From Streptomyces sp. TN58 (lineage in GTDB: Bacteria; Actinomycetota; Actinomycetes; Streptomycetales; Streptomycetaceae), in contig NZ_CP018870.1 in NCBI RefSeq assembly GCF_001941845.1, positions 6,982,001 through 7,046,000 of the forward strand: a stretch of DNA of 64,000 bases, in the 5' to 3' direction. Each line of letters begins with the position of its first letter. The stretch's first letter is position 1. A model generated the notes under the pieces. That model was not told the origin of the DNA. It was given only the letters and a program-made list of their open reading frames with translations, and searched no databases. The position numbers were made by a program, and so were the translations under genes. Shown here piece by piece: positions 32,240-40,508 of this stretch.

Positions 32240-32300
32240 GTGTACCGGAACGCGACCGTATCGGTACACGAGCGTATCGATACGCCAATGTATCGATACA
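32240..32300. promoter_or_regulatory. Cluster of three palindromic TetR-type operators
   Basis: Three related sites: GTATCGGTACAC (32258-32269), GCGTATCGATACGC (32272-32285, perfect 14-bp palindrome) and TGTATCGATACA (32289-32300, perfect palindrome). Centres are about 15-16 bases apart. A further half GTGTACCG at 32240 pairs with CGGTACAC at 32262. They lie between the divergent TetR and PAP2 genes. Confidence 0.7.
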
Positions 32301-32342
32301 CTGGCGTGTCGCCGTGCGCGCAACAGGAAGAGAGACCGGGGG

Positions 32343-33206
32343 ATGACCGCCCACACCACGCCTGCCGGGCCGCCGGCAGGCGGACCGAGAGCCGCTCGCC
32401 GACGCCTCATACGCGAGCTGCTGCTCGTCGCGGGATTCTTCACCGTCTACAAGGCGGGCCGGCTGCTCTCGACCGACCGCACCGGCGAGGCCTTCCGCAA
32501 CGCGGACCGGATCTGGGACGCCGAGCGCGCCCTGCACCTGCCCGGCGAGGGCGCGGTACAGCGGTTGCTGCTCCACGGGGACGCCCTGGTGACCACCGCG
32601 AACACCTACTACGCGGCCGTCCACTTCCCCGCCACCGCGCTCTTCCTGATCTGGCTCTACATCCGACGCCCCGCGCACTACCTGTGGACCCGCCGGGTGC
32701 TCGCCGCGCTCACCGGAGCCGCGCTCGCCCTGCACCTCGCCTACCCCCTCGCGCCCCCGCGGATGCTCCCCGCCGCCCGCCTCGTCGACACCGGGCAGGT
32801 CTACGGCCCCACCGTCTACCGGGCCGCTCCGGACGCCGACACGCTGGCGAACCAGTTCGCCGCGATGCCCTCCCTGCACTTCGGCTGGGCGCTGATGCTC
32901 GCCATCGGCGTGATCGCCGCGACCCGGGGCGGGAAGCGGTCGCGGTGGAGCCTGCTGTGGCTGCTGCACCCGGTGGCGACCCTGCTCGTGATAGTCGGTA
33001 CCGCCAACCACTACTGGCTCGACGCGATCGTGGCGGCCGTCCTCCTCGGGATCGCCCTGCTGTTGGTTCCGCGGCCGCGGGCGGGCGCCGCGGACACCGG
33101 CACCCAGCGGGCCGAGCCCGCCCGGACCGGCCCCGGGGAGGAAGGCGCCGGCCACGGACTGCCGCATCAGAGGGGCGGCGCCGAAACCGTGGGAGCGGGG
33201 AAGTGA
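32343..33206 (+). CDS. PAP2-superfamily membrane phosphatase/phosphotransferase (inositol phosphotransferase-like)
   Basis: A 287-residue membrane protein. The PAP2 motifs are AAMPSLHFGWALMLAIG and VGTANHYWLDAIVAAVLLG, with helices before and between (ELLLVAGFFTVYKAGRLL, YYAAVHFPATALFLIWLYI, RVLAALTGAALALHLAYPL). The LYPLAPPRM-like loop and the order match the actinobacterial PAP2 proteins related to inositolphosphoceramide synthase (Aur1/Ipt1). The substrate should be a lipid phosphate at the outer membrane face. ATG 32343 follows GAAGAGAGACCGGGGG. The DMT gene overlaps its stop (GTGA). Confidence 0.82.
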   Translation: MTAHTTPAGPPAGGPRAARRRLIRELLLVAGFFTVYKAGRLLSTDRTGEAFRNADRIWDAERALHLPGEGAVQRLLLHGDALVTTANTYYAAVHFPATALFLIWLYIRRPAHYLWTRRVLAALTGAALALHLAYPLAPPRMLPAARLVDTGQVYGPTVYRAAPDADTLANQFAAMPSLHFGWALMLAIGVIAATRGGKRSRWSLLWLLHPVATLLVIVGTANHYWLDAIVAAVLLGIALLLVPRPRAGAADTGTQRAEPARTGPGEEGAGHGLPHQRGGAETVGAGK

Positions 33207-34102
33207 ACGACACCGCCCTCGCCGTCGGGCTCTGCCTCGCCTCGGCCGTGGCCTACGCGGCCGGCGCCGTCGCCCAGGAGCGGCTCGCCCGCGCCGGCGT
33301 CGCGCGCAGCGCCGGGGCGCTGCTCGGCTCCGGCGTCTGGTGGTGGTCCGCCGGACTGAACGCGGCCGCCGCCCTGCTGCACGCCGCGGCTCTGCGCTAC
33401 GGGCCCCTCACGCTGGTCCAGCCGCTCGGCGCGCTCACCCTGGTGGCCGCCGTCCCGATGGGCGCGCGCAGAGTCGGCCGCCGCGTGGCCGCCACCGAAT
33501 GGCGGGGCACCCTCGCCACCGTCGCCGGGCTCGGCCTGCTGCTGCTCCCGGCATCCGGGCCGGCTCCCGACGACACCCTCACGCTGGTCGAAGCCCTGGC
33601 CGTCTCCGCAGCCACCATCGCCGTGATCCTGATCCTGACCGCGGTGAAGGACCCGGGCTCGGGGCTGCGCCACGCCACCGCCTCCGGACTGGCGTCCGCG
33701 GTGGCCTCCGCCCTGACCCAGACCGTGGCCGTCGCCGGCGGCCGAGGCGGATCCCTCCTGAGCGTCCGGGTCGTCTGCGTGGCGCTGCTCGTCGTCGTGT
33801 TCGCGGTCGGCGGGATGCTCCTGTCGCAGCGCGCCTACCGGGGCGGCGGGCTGGGCGCCCCGCTCGCCGTGGTGAACCTGGCCAACCCCCTCGCCGCGGC
33901 CGCCATCGGCGCGGTCCTGCTCGGCGAGCGCCTCCAGGGCGGGCCGGCGGGGCTGCTGCTGGCGGTGGCCGGTGCGCTCGCGGCGGCGCGGGGAGTGGTC
34001 CTGCTGACCCGGGCGCCGGCCGCCCCGGCGGGCACCGCGGCGGCCCGGGTGCCGGCGGGCGCGGCCGAACTGGCCGTCCCCGGGGGCCGGGTGCCCGTCT
34101 GA
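33203..34102 (+). CDS. DMT/EamA-type ten-helix membrane protein
   Basis: A 299-residue protein with ten helices in two halves, as in the drug/metabolite transporter superfamily (ALAVGLCLASAVAYAAGAVAQERL; AALRYGPLTLVQPLGALTLVAAVP; VVNLANPLAAAAIGAVLLGERLQGG). It resembles the actinobacterial group related to magnesium/NIPA-like DMT proteins; the cargo is unknown. GTG 33203 overlaps the PAP2 stop by 4 bases, so the two are translationally coupled and likely under the TetR protein upstream. Confidence 0.8.
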   Translation: MNDTALAVGLCLASAVAYAAGAVAQERLARAGVARSAGALLGSGVWWWSAGLNAAAALLHAAALRYGPLTLVQPLGALTLVAAVPMGARRVGRRVAATEWRGTLATVAGLGLLLLPASGPAPDDTLTLVEALAVSAATIAVILILTAVKDPGSGLRHATASGLASAVASALTQTVAVAGGRGGSLLSVRVVCVALLVVVFAVGGMLLSQRAYRGGGLGAPLAVVNLANPLAAAAIGAVLLGERLQGGPAGLLLAVAGALAAARGVVLLTRAPAAPAGTAAARVPAGAAELAVPGGRVPV

Positions 34103-34294
34103 TCCGGCAGGCCGGGAGTTCGAGAGGGCCGGAAGGGCGGGAGGGTGGTCCGGATGCACGGGCGGGACCCGTCGGGTTCCGGCCGTTGTACGTCCGGGCC
34201 GCCCTCACCCTCGCTGCCCCCCGCCGGAACCGGGCCCCGTACGCTGGCCGCACCACGCGCAGCAAGAGACGAACAGCGAGGAACCGGTACCGAG

Positions 34295-34774
34295 ATGAGC
34301 GTCACCCCTGTCCCCACCGCCGACCTGTACGACGAGCACGGCGAGAACCTCGACATCTGCACCACCGGCTTCCGCCAGTTCGGCGGCCGCCGGCTCTTCG
34401 CCGGCCCCGTGCGGACCGTCCGCTGCCACGAGGACAACGCCCTGCTGCGCGAACTCGTCCACACGGCGGGCGAGGGCGCCGTCCTCGTCGTGGACGGCGG
34501 CGGCTCGCCCAACACCGCCCTCGTCGGCGACCTCATCGCCGGCGCGGCCGAACGCAACGGCTGGGCAGGCCTGATCATCAACGGCTCCGTCCGCGACAGC
34601 GTCGCCCTCGGCGGCCTCGACCTCGGCGTGAAGGCCCTGGGAACCGTCCCGCGCAAGAGCGGCAAGACCGGCGCCGGAGCCGTGGACGAGCCCGTCACCA
34701 TCGGCGACGTCACCTTCCGCGCCGGGGACACCGTCCACGCGGACGACGACGGCGTGGTCGTCCTGCGCGCCTGA
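34295..34774 (+). CDS. rraA: RraA family protein (RNase E regulator / HMG aldolase fold)
   Basis: A 159-residue RraA-fold protein: TADLYDEHGENLDICTTGFRQFGGRRLFAGPVRTVRCHEDN, then the conserved VLVVDGGGSPNTALVGDLIAGAAERNGWAGLIINGSVRD and VTFRAGDTVHADDDGVVVL. The G-D-x20-R-D pattern that binds metal in 4-hydroxy-4-methyl-2-oxoglutarate aldolases is present (GDLIAG ... GSVRD). Length suits RraA proper, which inhibits RNase E/ES. Which of the two activities applies cannot be told. ATG 34295 follows GAGGAA. It stands alone. Confidence 0.85.
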   Translation: MSVTPVPTADLYDEHGENLDICTTGFRQFGGRRLFAGPVRTVRCHEDNALLRELVHTAGEGAVLVVDGGGSPNTALVGDLIAGAAERNGWAGLIINGSVRDSVALGGLDLGVKALGTVPRKSGKTGAGAVDEPVTIGDVTFRAGDTVHADDDGVVVLRA

Positions 34775-34958
34775 CGCCGCCCCCGGCCGAGGACCGCGAC
34801 CGGCGCAGAGCCCCGGCCGGACGCCGGCGCGAGCGGCGGCCCGGACACCCCGCCCCGTTCGCGCCGCCGACCCCGGCGCGCGCCGGAGGCGAGAACCGGC
34901 CAGTGCCGGGGCGCCGGCCCTGGCAGCCGTCCGGCGCGCGGGGTTTCACTGCCGGTCC

Positions 34959-36581
34959 ATGAGACGACACAGGATCACGGGCCTGCTCGGCGCGATCGCG
35001 CTGGCCGCCGGCACCCTGGCCGCCGCGGGCCCCGCGCACGGCCTGCCCCGGGCAGACCCGCCGCCCGCCGAGTTCGGCACGGACTGGCACGACCCCCTCA
35101 CCGCCGCCCCGGCCGTCCCGCGTCCCGCGACCCGGTCGTGCCAGGTGACCCTCGCCGAGGCGCAGTTCCGCGACTTCACCCCCTACCGTGGCGGCTACAC
35201 GCCCCCCACCGCCTGCGGCGCCGCCGACTGGGCCACGGTGGTCCTCCGCCTCGACGGCAAGGTCAAGGGCCGCCAGTACGACCGGCTGGGCCACCTCTCC
35301 CTGGGCGGTGTGGAGATCCTGCGCACCTCCACACCCCAGCCCTCACCCGACGGCATCACCTGGTCCGTCGAGAAGGACGTCACCCGCTACCGCGACACCC
35401 TGGCCCGCCCGCAGCCCGTCGAGATGCTCATCGGCAACGTCGTCGACGAGACCTACACCGGAGTCATCGACGTCAAGGCCACCCTCACCTTCTACGCCGC
35501 CGAAGGACACACCCGGGCACCCGACACCCCCGACCGCGTACTGCCCCTCACCACCCCGGTGGTCACCACCCCCCGCAACACCGAGCGGATCGTCGCCGAG
35601 GTGTACGCCACCGGCTCGGGCGGCGGCTGCGAGGAATACTGGTACATGACCGTCCCCGACGCGGCGCCTTACTCCTGCAAAGCCGCCGACGGCCCCCACC
35701 GCGAGGTCCGCGTATCCGTCGACGGCCGGCTCGCGGGCATCGCCGCGCCCTTCCCCACGGTCTGGACCGGCGGCTGGTCCAACCCGTTCCTCTGGTACGT
35801 CACACCCGGCCCCCGCGCCTTCGACGTCCAGCCGATCCGCTACGACCTCACCCCCTACGCCGCCCTCCTCAACGACGGCCGCCCGCACCGCATCGAGGTG
35901 GGTGTCGCGGGGCTGCCCGCCGGACAGAGCGGCTGGAGCACCCCCGCCAACCTGCTGCTGTGGCAGGACGAGGGCCGGCAGGTCGTCACCGGCGCCCTGA
36001 CCCGGCACGAGGAGAGCACCCCGTCGGGCCACTCCTGGTGGACGCCCGCGAGCCCGGGGGGACAGCACCGGGTGGACACCGAGGGCGCACACCACCTGAC
36101 CGTCGCCGGTTACCTGGACACCTCCCACGGCCGGGTGGCCACCACCGTCACCCGCTCCGTGCGCCACACCTCCGCGCACCGCTGGACCGACGGCGAGAAC
36201 CTCGACGCGCTCGCCGCGAGCTGGACCGACAAGGAGAGCGTCGTACACGGGGGGACGACCACACGGACCGACCGCACCTACACGATGGACGGCGAGACCA
36301 CCCTCGGCGCCGGCGACCGGCTGCGCACGGTCCTCTCGCTCGGCGACCGCGCGGACACCGTCACCCTGCGCGGAGGCCGGACCGTCGGCACCACCCGGCT
36401 CGACGACCGGTACACGGGCGACGCCACCTACACCGCGAACGTCCCGCGGGACCAGCGCCACGCGGTGGGCACCACCTCCGCCCGCTACCGGCTGTACGGG
36501 TCACAAGTCCCCGGCGGGTGCTACGACCGTACGGTGGGCACCGTCCAGGGAACGGTCACGGTGGACCGGCGGCGCTGCTGA
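34959..36581 (+). CDS. Secreted PNGase A-like peptide-N-glycosidase family protein
   Basis: A 540-residue exported protein: signal peptide MRRHRITGLLGAIALAAGTLAAAGPAHG, then a domain with the pattern of peptide-N4-(N-acetyl-beta-glucosaminyl)asparagine amidase A (TVVLRLDGKVKGRQYDRLGHLSLGGVEILRTSTPQPSPDGITWSVEKDVTRY; PVEMLIGNVVDETYTGVIDVKATLTFY). Four Cys in the first half may pair. The C-terminal half is beta-rich. It would remove N-glycans from glycoproteins or plant material outside the cell. ATG 34959 lies after CACTGCCGGTCC without a clear ribosome site. This family is best known from plants and fungi. Confidence 0.8.
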   Translation: MRRHRITGLLGAIALAAGTLAAAGPAHGLPRADPPPAEFGTDWHDPLTAAPAVPRPATRSCQVTLAEAQFRDFTPYRGGYTPPTACGAADWATVVLRLDGKVKGRQYDRLGHLSLGGVEILRTSTPQPSPDGITWSVEKDVTRYRDTLARPQPVEMLIGNVVDETYTGVIDVKATLTFYAAEGHTRAPDTPDRVLPLTTPVVTTPRNTERIVAEVYATGSGGGCEEYWYMTVPDAAPYSCKAADGPHREVRVSVDGRLAGIAAPFPTVWTGGWSNPFLWYVTPGPRAFDVQPIRYDLTPYAALLNDGRPHRIEVGVAGLPAGQSGWSTPANLLLWQDEGRQVVTGALTRHEESTPSGHSWWTPASPGGQHRVDTEGAHHLTVAGYLDTSHGRVATTVTRSVRHTSAHRWTDGENLDALAASWTDKESVVHGGTTTRTDRTYTMDGETTLGAGDRLRTVLSLGDRADTVTLRGGRTVGTTRLDDRYTGDATYTANVPRDQRHAVGTTSARYRLYGSQVPGGCYDRTVGTVQGTVTVDRRRC

Positions 36582-36608
36582 CGGTGGCGGCGCTTACGAT
36601 GAGCCGCC

Positions 36609-38351
36609 ATGGACACGAGTGAGGCCGGCAGACAGCTGATCGACGGGCGCTTCGAACTGGTTGCGCCCCTGGGCAGCGGCGGCATGGGTACCGTCTGGCG
36701 GGCGCGCGACATCGCCCTGCACCGAGAGGTCGCGCTCAAGGAGGTGCGCCCGCCGGACCCGGCGACCGCCGCCGCCCAGCCCGGCCTGGCCGACCAGATG
36801 CGCGAGCGCGCCGTCCGCGAGGCCCGCGCCCTCGCCCGACTCGCCCACCCCCACGTCGTGACCATCCACCACATCGTCGAACCGGCGGACGGCGCGGACG
36901 GCCACCCGTGGATCGTCATGGAGATGGTCAAGGGCGGCTCCCTCCACGACCGCCTGGAGTCGGGCCCGTTGTCGCCGGCGGAAGCCATCCGGCTCGGCCT
37001 CGACGTGCTGTCCGCGCTGCGCGCCGCACACGCCGAAGGAGTCCTGCACCGCGACGTCAAGCCGGCCAACGTCCTGCTGCGCCCGGACGGGTCGGCCGTG
37101 CTGACCGACTTCGGCATCGCCGCCCTGCACGACTCCACCGGACTCACCGCCACCGGCGTGCTGATCGGGTCGCCGGAGTACATCGCGCCCGAACGCGTCC
37201 GCGGTGAGGAGGGACTGGCCGCCTCCGACCTGTGGTCGCTGGGCATGCTGCTGTACGTGGCCGCGGAGGGGGTCAGCCCGCTGCGCCGGGCCACCAGCCT
37301 GGCCACGGTCGTGGCCGTGCTCGACGAGCCGATCCCGGCACCGGTGCGGTCCGGCCCGCTGGGGCCCGTACTGGAGCGGCTGCTCGTGCGGGACCTGGCC
37401 GCCCGGCCCGACGGGGCACAGCTGGAACAGCTGCTCCGCGACGCGAGCGCTGCTCTCGGTGCCGGTTCCGGTACCGGTTCCGGCGCGGGGGCCGGTGCGG
37501 GTGCCGCGGCCGTGCCCGCGCCGCCCGCCGCCGCGCCGCAGGCCGCCCCGGCCGCGCCGCACCCGTACGGGCAGTTCGGGCCCTACGCACCCACCCCGCC
37601 CGGACCGGTCCCGACCCCGCACACCCCGCCGCCGTACGGCTCCTCCCCGTACGCGGCCGCCACCACGCCCGTCCCGGTGGCGTCCGGCCCGCGCCGCCGC
37701 CCGGCCCTGATCGGCGCGGCGCTGGCCGTGGTCCTCGCGGCCGGCGTGGTCGGCATCGTCCAGCTGCTGCCCGACGGGAAAGCCGGTGACGACGAGGCGA
37801 AGGGCGGCCCCGCGACCCGTCCGGCAGTCACCGGCGCCGCCACCCCGGACGCACGCGGCGCCGCCTCGGCCCCCGCCCCGAGGGCGAGCGCCCAGAAGGC
37901 GGACGCGCCCCGCGGCAGCATGATGACGCCGGGGAACGTCCGCACGGCCCTGGAGGCCTTCAAGAAGCAGGCGGGGACGACCACGTTCGTCGACATGACG
38001 CTCTACGACGGCTACATCCTCGCCTCCATCCCGACGGCCGCCGGCGCCGAGACCGTCGACTCCTGGCAGTACCGGGACGGAGTGGCCAGCCGCACCGGTC
38101 CGGACGGCACGGTCAAGGACGGGGAGCCGCTGATCGACATGGGCGCGGTCGACTGGGACCAGCTGCCCGGTCTGCTGGAACGGTCGCAGAAGGAGCTGAA
38201 GGTCGAGAAGCCGAGCTCGCGCCACGTCATCGTCGACCCCTGGATGATGGACAAGGCCCCCGCCATCCGCACCTATCTCAGCGACGAGTACGGGCGCGGC
38301 GGTTACGTCCTGTGGGGCATCGACGGCAGCCTCAGGAAGGTCTACGGCTGA
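36609..38351 (+). CDS. Transmembrane serine/threonine protein kinase (PASTA-less)
   Basis: A 580-residue Hanks-type kinase. Kinase domain 15-285: LGSGGMGTVW (21-30), Lys44 in VALKEV, HRDVKPANVLL (147-157), TDFGIAALHDSTG (166-178), SPEYIAPE. A Gly/Ala/Pro-rich juxtamembrane stretch (about 290-360) precedes one helix (PALIGAALAVVLAAGVVGIVQLL) and an extracellular domain of about 190 residues without PASTA repeats. That domain (ALEAFKKQAGTTTFVDMTLYDGYILASIPTA ... AIRTYLSDEYGRGGYVLWGIDG) should sense an outer ligand. A TACGAT box ends 8 bases before ATG 36609, so the mRNA is probably leaderless. Confidence 0.9.
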   Translation: MDTSEAGRQLIDGRFELVAPLGSGGMGTVWRARDIALHREVALKEVRPPDPATAAAQPGLADQMRERAVREARALARLAHPHVVTIHHIVEPADGADGHPWIVMEMVKGGSLHDRLESGPLSPAEAIRLGLDVLSALRAAHAEGVLHRDVKPANVLLRPDGSAVLTDFGIAALHDSTGLTATGVLIGSPEYIAPERVRGEEGLAASDLWSLGMLLYVAAEGVSPLRRATSLATVVAVLDEPIPAPVRSGPLGPVLERLLVRDLAARPDGAQLEQLLRDASAALGAGSGTGSGAGAGAGAAAVPAPPAAAPQAAPAAPHPYGQFGPYAPTPPGPVPTPHTPPPYGSSPYAAATTPVPVASGPRRRPALIGAALAVVLAAGVVGIVQLLPDGKAGDDEAKGGPATRPAVTGAATPDARGAASAPAPRASAQKADAPRGSMMTPGNVRTALEAFKKQAGTTTFVDMTLYDGYILASIPTAAGAETVDSWQYRDGVASRTGPDGTVKDGEPLIDMGAVDWDQLPGLLERSQKELKVEKPSSRHVIVDPWMMDKAPAIRTYLSDEYGRGGYVLWGIDGSLRKVYG

Positions 38352-38421
38352 GCAGCGGGGCCTGAGCCCGCGGGGCCCTTGAGCCCGCGGGGCCCGGCCG
38401 GCAGGGGCGGGCCAGAATCCG

Positions 38422-39400
38422 CTAGACGAGTAAGTCCGAAGTGTTGGTCAGTGGTCGTAGGCGACGAGTGATCGGGTGATGGATGTTCCGTTGGCCCGGT
38501 TGTGCCAGATGGCTGCGGTCAGGGCCAGGATGCGTTGTCCGACGCGGGCCAGGACCCCAGATGGGGTCCTGGCTCCGTGACGTTCGAGGTCGAGTTGGCC
38601 TTTGAGGGTGTCGTTCACCGACTCGATGAGCTGCCGGATCGGTTTGAGCAGGTGCTCGCCCGGCCGTGGCTTGCGGTTGCGGTAGCTGGGCCGCAGCAGG
38701 GTCAGGCCGTGGTCGGCCATGAAGGCGTCCAGGTGCTTGGAGACGTAGCCCTTGTCACCGACGATGGTCTGCCCGGGGTGGGTGGCCAGCAGGTCGATGT
38801 CCTGGGTGAGCATGCCGGCGAGGACTTCACGCTCGTCCGTTTTCGGGTTGGCCAGCGCCCAGGCAATGGGCAGGCCGCCGGGTGTGCAGAGCAGGTGCAG
38901 ACGCAAGCCCCAGAAGAACCGTGAGTGCGAGGCGCAGTAGCCGTAACCGGCCCAGCCCGCCAGTTGCGAGCGTTTGACCGTCGGCCGTGAGCGGGCGCAC
39001 TCCACGGGGGTGGAGTCCACGATCCATACGTCGTCGTGCCACAGGTCGGTGTCGCGGGCCAGAGTGCGGATGAACCGGCTGATCAGCGTGTTGGCGGCCC
39101 GCAGGCGCTTGTTGTATCCGGACTGCTCGGGCAGGTAGGGGAACTCGGCGCTCAGGTGGCGGCGGGCGAACCGAAGCCAGCGGGTCTCGGAGGCGAAGCC
39201 GAGGACGGCCTGCATGACCGCGAGCGTCAACAGCTCGGCATCCGTCAGCCTCGGCGGACGGCCCCATCGCCGCGTTCCTGCCAGAGAGTCATCAATCCTC
39301 ACGTACAGTGCAGTCGCGAGGGTTTCGAGATCTGTCGTCACAAACGGATCAACGAGACCCTCGCTTCATGCGCCCGAAAACTTCGGACTTACTCGTCTAG
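38422..39400 (-). mobile_element. IS982-family insertion sequence, complete
   Basis: A 979-bp element including CTAG at each border. Terminal inverted repeats are 38422-38445 and 39377-39400, identical except one base, with core ACGAGTAAGTCCGAAGT. One intact transposase gene fills it (38448-39341). The CTAG at both ends is either part of the repeats or a 4-bp target duplication. It lies between the Ser/Thr kinase gene and the LysM transglycosylase gene, touching the stop codon of the latter without breaking it. Confidence 0.88.
38448..39341 (-). CDS. IS982-family transposase
   Basis: A 297-residue transposase. The N-terminus MTTDLETLATALYVRIDDSLAG and GRPPRLTDAELLTLAVMQAVLGFASETRWLRFARRHL are typical of IS982 transposases, followed by the RNase H-fold DDE core: VDSTPVECARSRPT (first Asp), TIVGDKGYVSKHLDAFM (second Asp) and LIESVNDTLKGQLDLERHGARTPSGVLARV (Glu). 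No frameshift or stop is seen, so the element may still be active. It moves the IS by cutting at the inverted ends. Confidence 0.92.
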   Translation of the reverse strand: MTTDLETLATALYVRIDDSLAGTRRWGRPPRLTDAELLTLAVMQAVLGFASETRWLRFARRHLSAEFPYLPEQSGYNKRLRAANTLISRFIRTLARDTDLWHDDVWIVDSTPVECARSRPTVKRSQLAGWAGYGYCASHSRFFWGLRLHLLCTPGGLPIAWALANPKTDEREVLAGMLTQDIDLLATHPGQTIVGDKGYVSKHLDAFMADHGLTLLRPSYRNRKPRPGEHLLKPIRQLIESVNDTLKGQLDLERHGARTPSGVLARVGQRILALTAAIWHNRANGTSITRSLVAYDH

Positions 39401-40149
39401 TAGGCGCCGTTGACGTTGTCGATCGAGCCGTAGCGGGCGGCCGCGTAGTTGCAGGCCGCGGTGATGTTGGCCACCGGGTCGTAGGAGTCCAGCGAAGTGC
39501 CCGGCACGTGATAGGCCTTGAAGGTCGGGTCGATGACCTGGAGCAGCCCCTTGGAGGGGATTCCGTTCCGGGCGTTGATGTCCCAGAGGTTGATCGCCTT
39601 CGGGTTGCCCGAGGACTCCCGCATCACGTTGCGGTGAATTCCGTTGTAGCTGCCGGGAATACCGTGCTTGGCCATCACGTCGAGGGACTCGCGGATCCAG
39701 CCGTCGAGATTGTTCGGGTAGGAGGACGCCTTCTTGGCGGCCGTCTTCACCGCGGTCTTGGCCGCCGTGGCGGCCTTCGCCTGGGCGCCGATGGCCAGCT
39801 TGGTGCCGGGGCGGATGATCGACGGGTTGTCGCCGACGACCGCGCGGTTCGCCTCGTAGAGCTGCTTCCACCCGCCGCTCACGGAGTGGTCCGCGGCGAT
39901 CTCCGAAAGGGTGTCGCCGACGACCACGGAATACGTGGTGGGAGGGGCCGTCACCGCGTTGACCGTGTTGACCGCGGTGGCCGCGGTGACGGTGGTCACG
40001 GCGGCTGCCGGCGCGCTCGTCCCGGCCGCGCCTGCGGTGGTCGCGCTGATCAGCGGGAGCGTGAGGGCCGCGCCACCTGTGCCGGCGAGGGCCAGCTTCC
40101 GGGTGATCGGGTTCTGCTTCGGCCGACGGTGCTTACCCTTTGCAGGCAT
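39397..40149 (-). CDS. Secreted LysM/lytic transglycosylase-type peptidoglycan hydrolase
   Basis: A 250-residue exported protein: basic N-terminus MPAKGKHRRPKQNPITRKLALAGTGGAALTLPLI, a LysM domain (TYSVVVGDTLSEIAADHSVSGGWKQLYEANRAVVGDNPSIIRPGTKLAI), an Ala/Lys linker, and a lysozyme-like transglycosylase domain with HRNVMRESSGNPKAINLWDINARNGIPSKGLLQVIDPTFKAYH (Glu in MRESSGNP as catalytic acid). It cuts peptidoglycan and may act in growth or germination. ATG 40149 follows GAGGAA. The stop TAG lies in the CTAG at the IS982 border. Confidence 0.88.
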   Translation of the reverse strand: MPAKGKHRRPKQNPITRKLALAGTGGAALTLPLISATTAGAAGTSAPAAAVTTVTAATAVNTVNAVTAPPTTYSVVVGDTLSEIAADHSVSGGWKQLYEANRAVVGDNPSIIRPGTKLAIGAQAKAATAAKTAVKTAAKKASSYPNNLDGWIRESLDVMAKHGIPGSYNGIHRNVMRESSGNPKAINLWDINARNGIPSKGLLQVIDPTFKAYHVPGTSLDSYDPVANITAACNYAAARYGSIDNVNGAY

Positions 40150-40229
40150 GGGGGAATTCCTCACGTGGGGGGACGGGAGACCCGGGTCGGCGGCGCCGTA
40201 TTCGGCAGCCCGCGTCCTGGAGTGAGGTG

Positions 40230-40259
40230 ACCGTAGGTGAGCCCGCCGGGCGCGAACAA
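40230..40259 (-). promoter_or_regulatory. Promoter of the LysM transglycosylase gene
   Basis: On the minus strand TTGTTC (40254-40259) and TACGGT (40230-40235) with an 18-base spacer make a housekeeping-type -35/-10 pair, about 80 bases before the start codon. Confidence 0.55.
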
Positions 40260-40334
40260 GCCCCGAATTCCACCCATAGATCGACATCCCGCTATCCGCC
40301 CCGGAAATGACCTTGTGGGCGTGGCGGAGAAAAA

Positions 40335-40368
40335 GGCCGATTCCCTTTCCGGTAAAAGGGAATCGGCC
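40335..40368 (-). terminator. Intrinsic terminator on the minus strand after the DapA-like gene
   Basis: A perfect 14-bp inverted repeat (40335-40348, 40355-40368) followed on the minus strand by five T. It lies about 140 bases beyond the DapA-like stop and upstream of the transglycosylase promoter. Confidence 0.75.
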
Positions 40369-40508
40369 TGCGGCGGGAAATGATGTTGAAGTGTTCCGCG
40401 TGACTGACATCACGGGCCGGCGGCCCCGGGCTCAATAAGGGCAAGTCCACTCTCTGTTGGCCTCATTCGGGCGACTCGCGCTTAGCGGCTAAATCGCCCA
40501 TCCAGGTC

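Larger units (their letters stand above)
40150..40508. other. Intergenic region between the transglycosylase and the DapA-like gene
   Basis: About 360 bases with no gene on either strand. From right to left it holds the DapA-like 3' region, a U-tailed hairpin on the minus strand at 40335-40368, and the transglycosylase promoter at 40230-40259 with a leader of some 70-80 bases. I looked for the c-di-AMP (ydaO) riboswitch often found before such genes and did not see its conserved 3' core. Confidence 0.5.

Noticed and set aside
38352..39420. Disruption of the kinase or transglycosylase gene by the IS element
   Set aside because: Both coding sequences end with proper stop codons and complete domains; the element is strictly intergenic apart from the shared CTAG.
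40150..40335. A c-di-AMP (ydaO-type) riboswitch before the LysM transglycosylase
   Set aside because: Genes of this kind often have it, but the conserved 3' core (GAANCCGNCAGCTNACCTCG) is not present, and a normal promoter lies only about 80 bases from the start.
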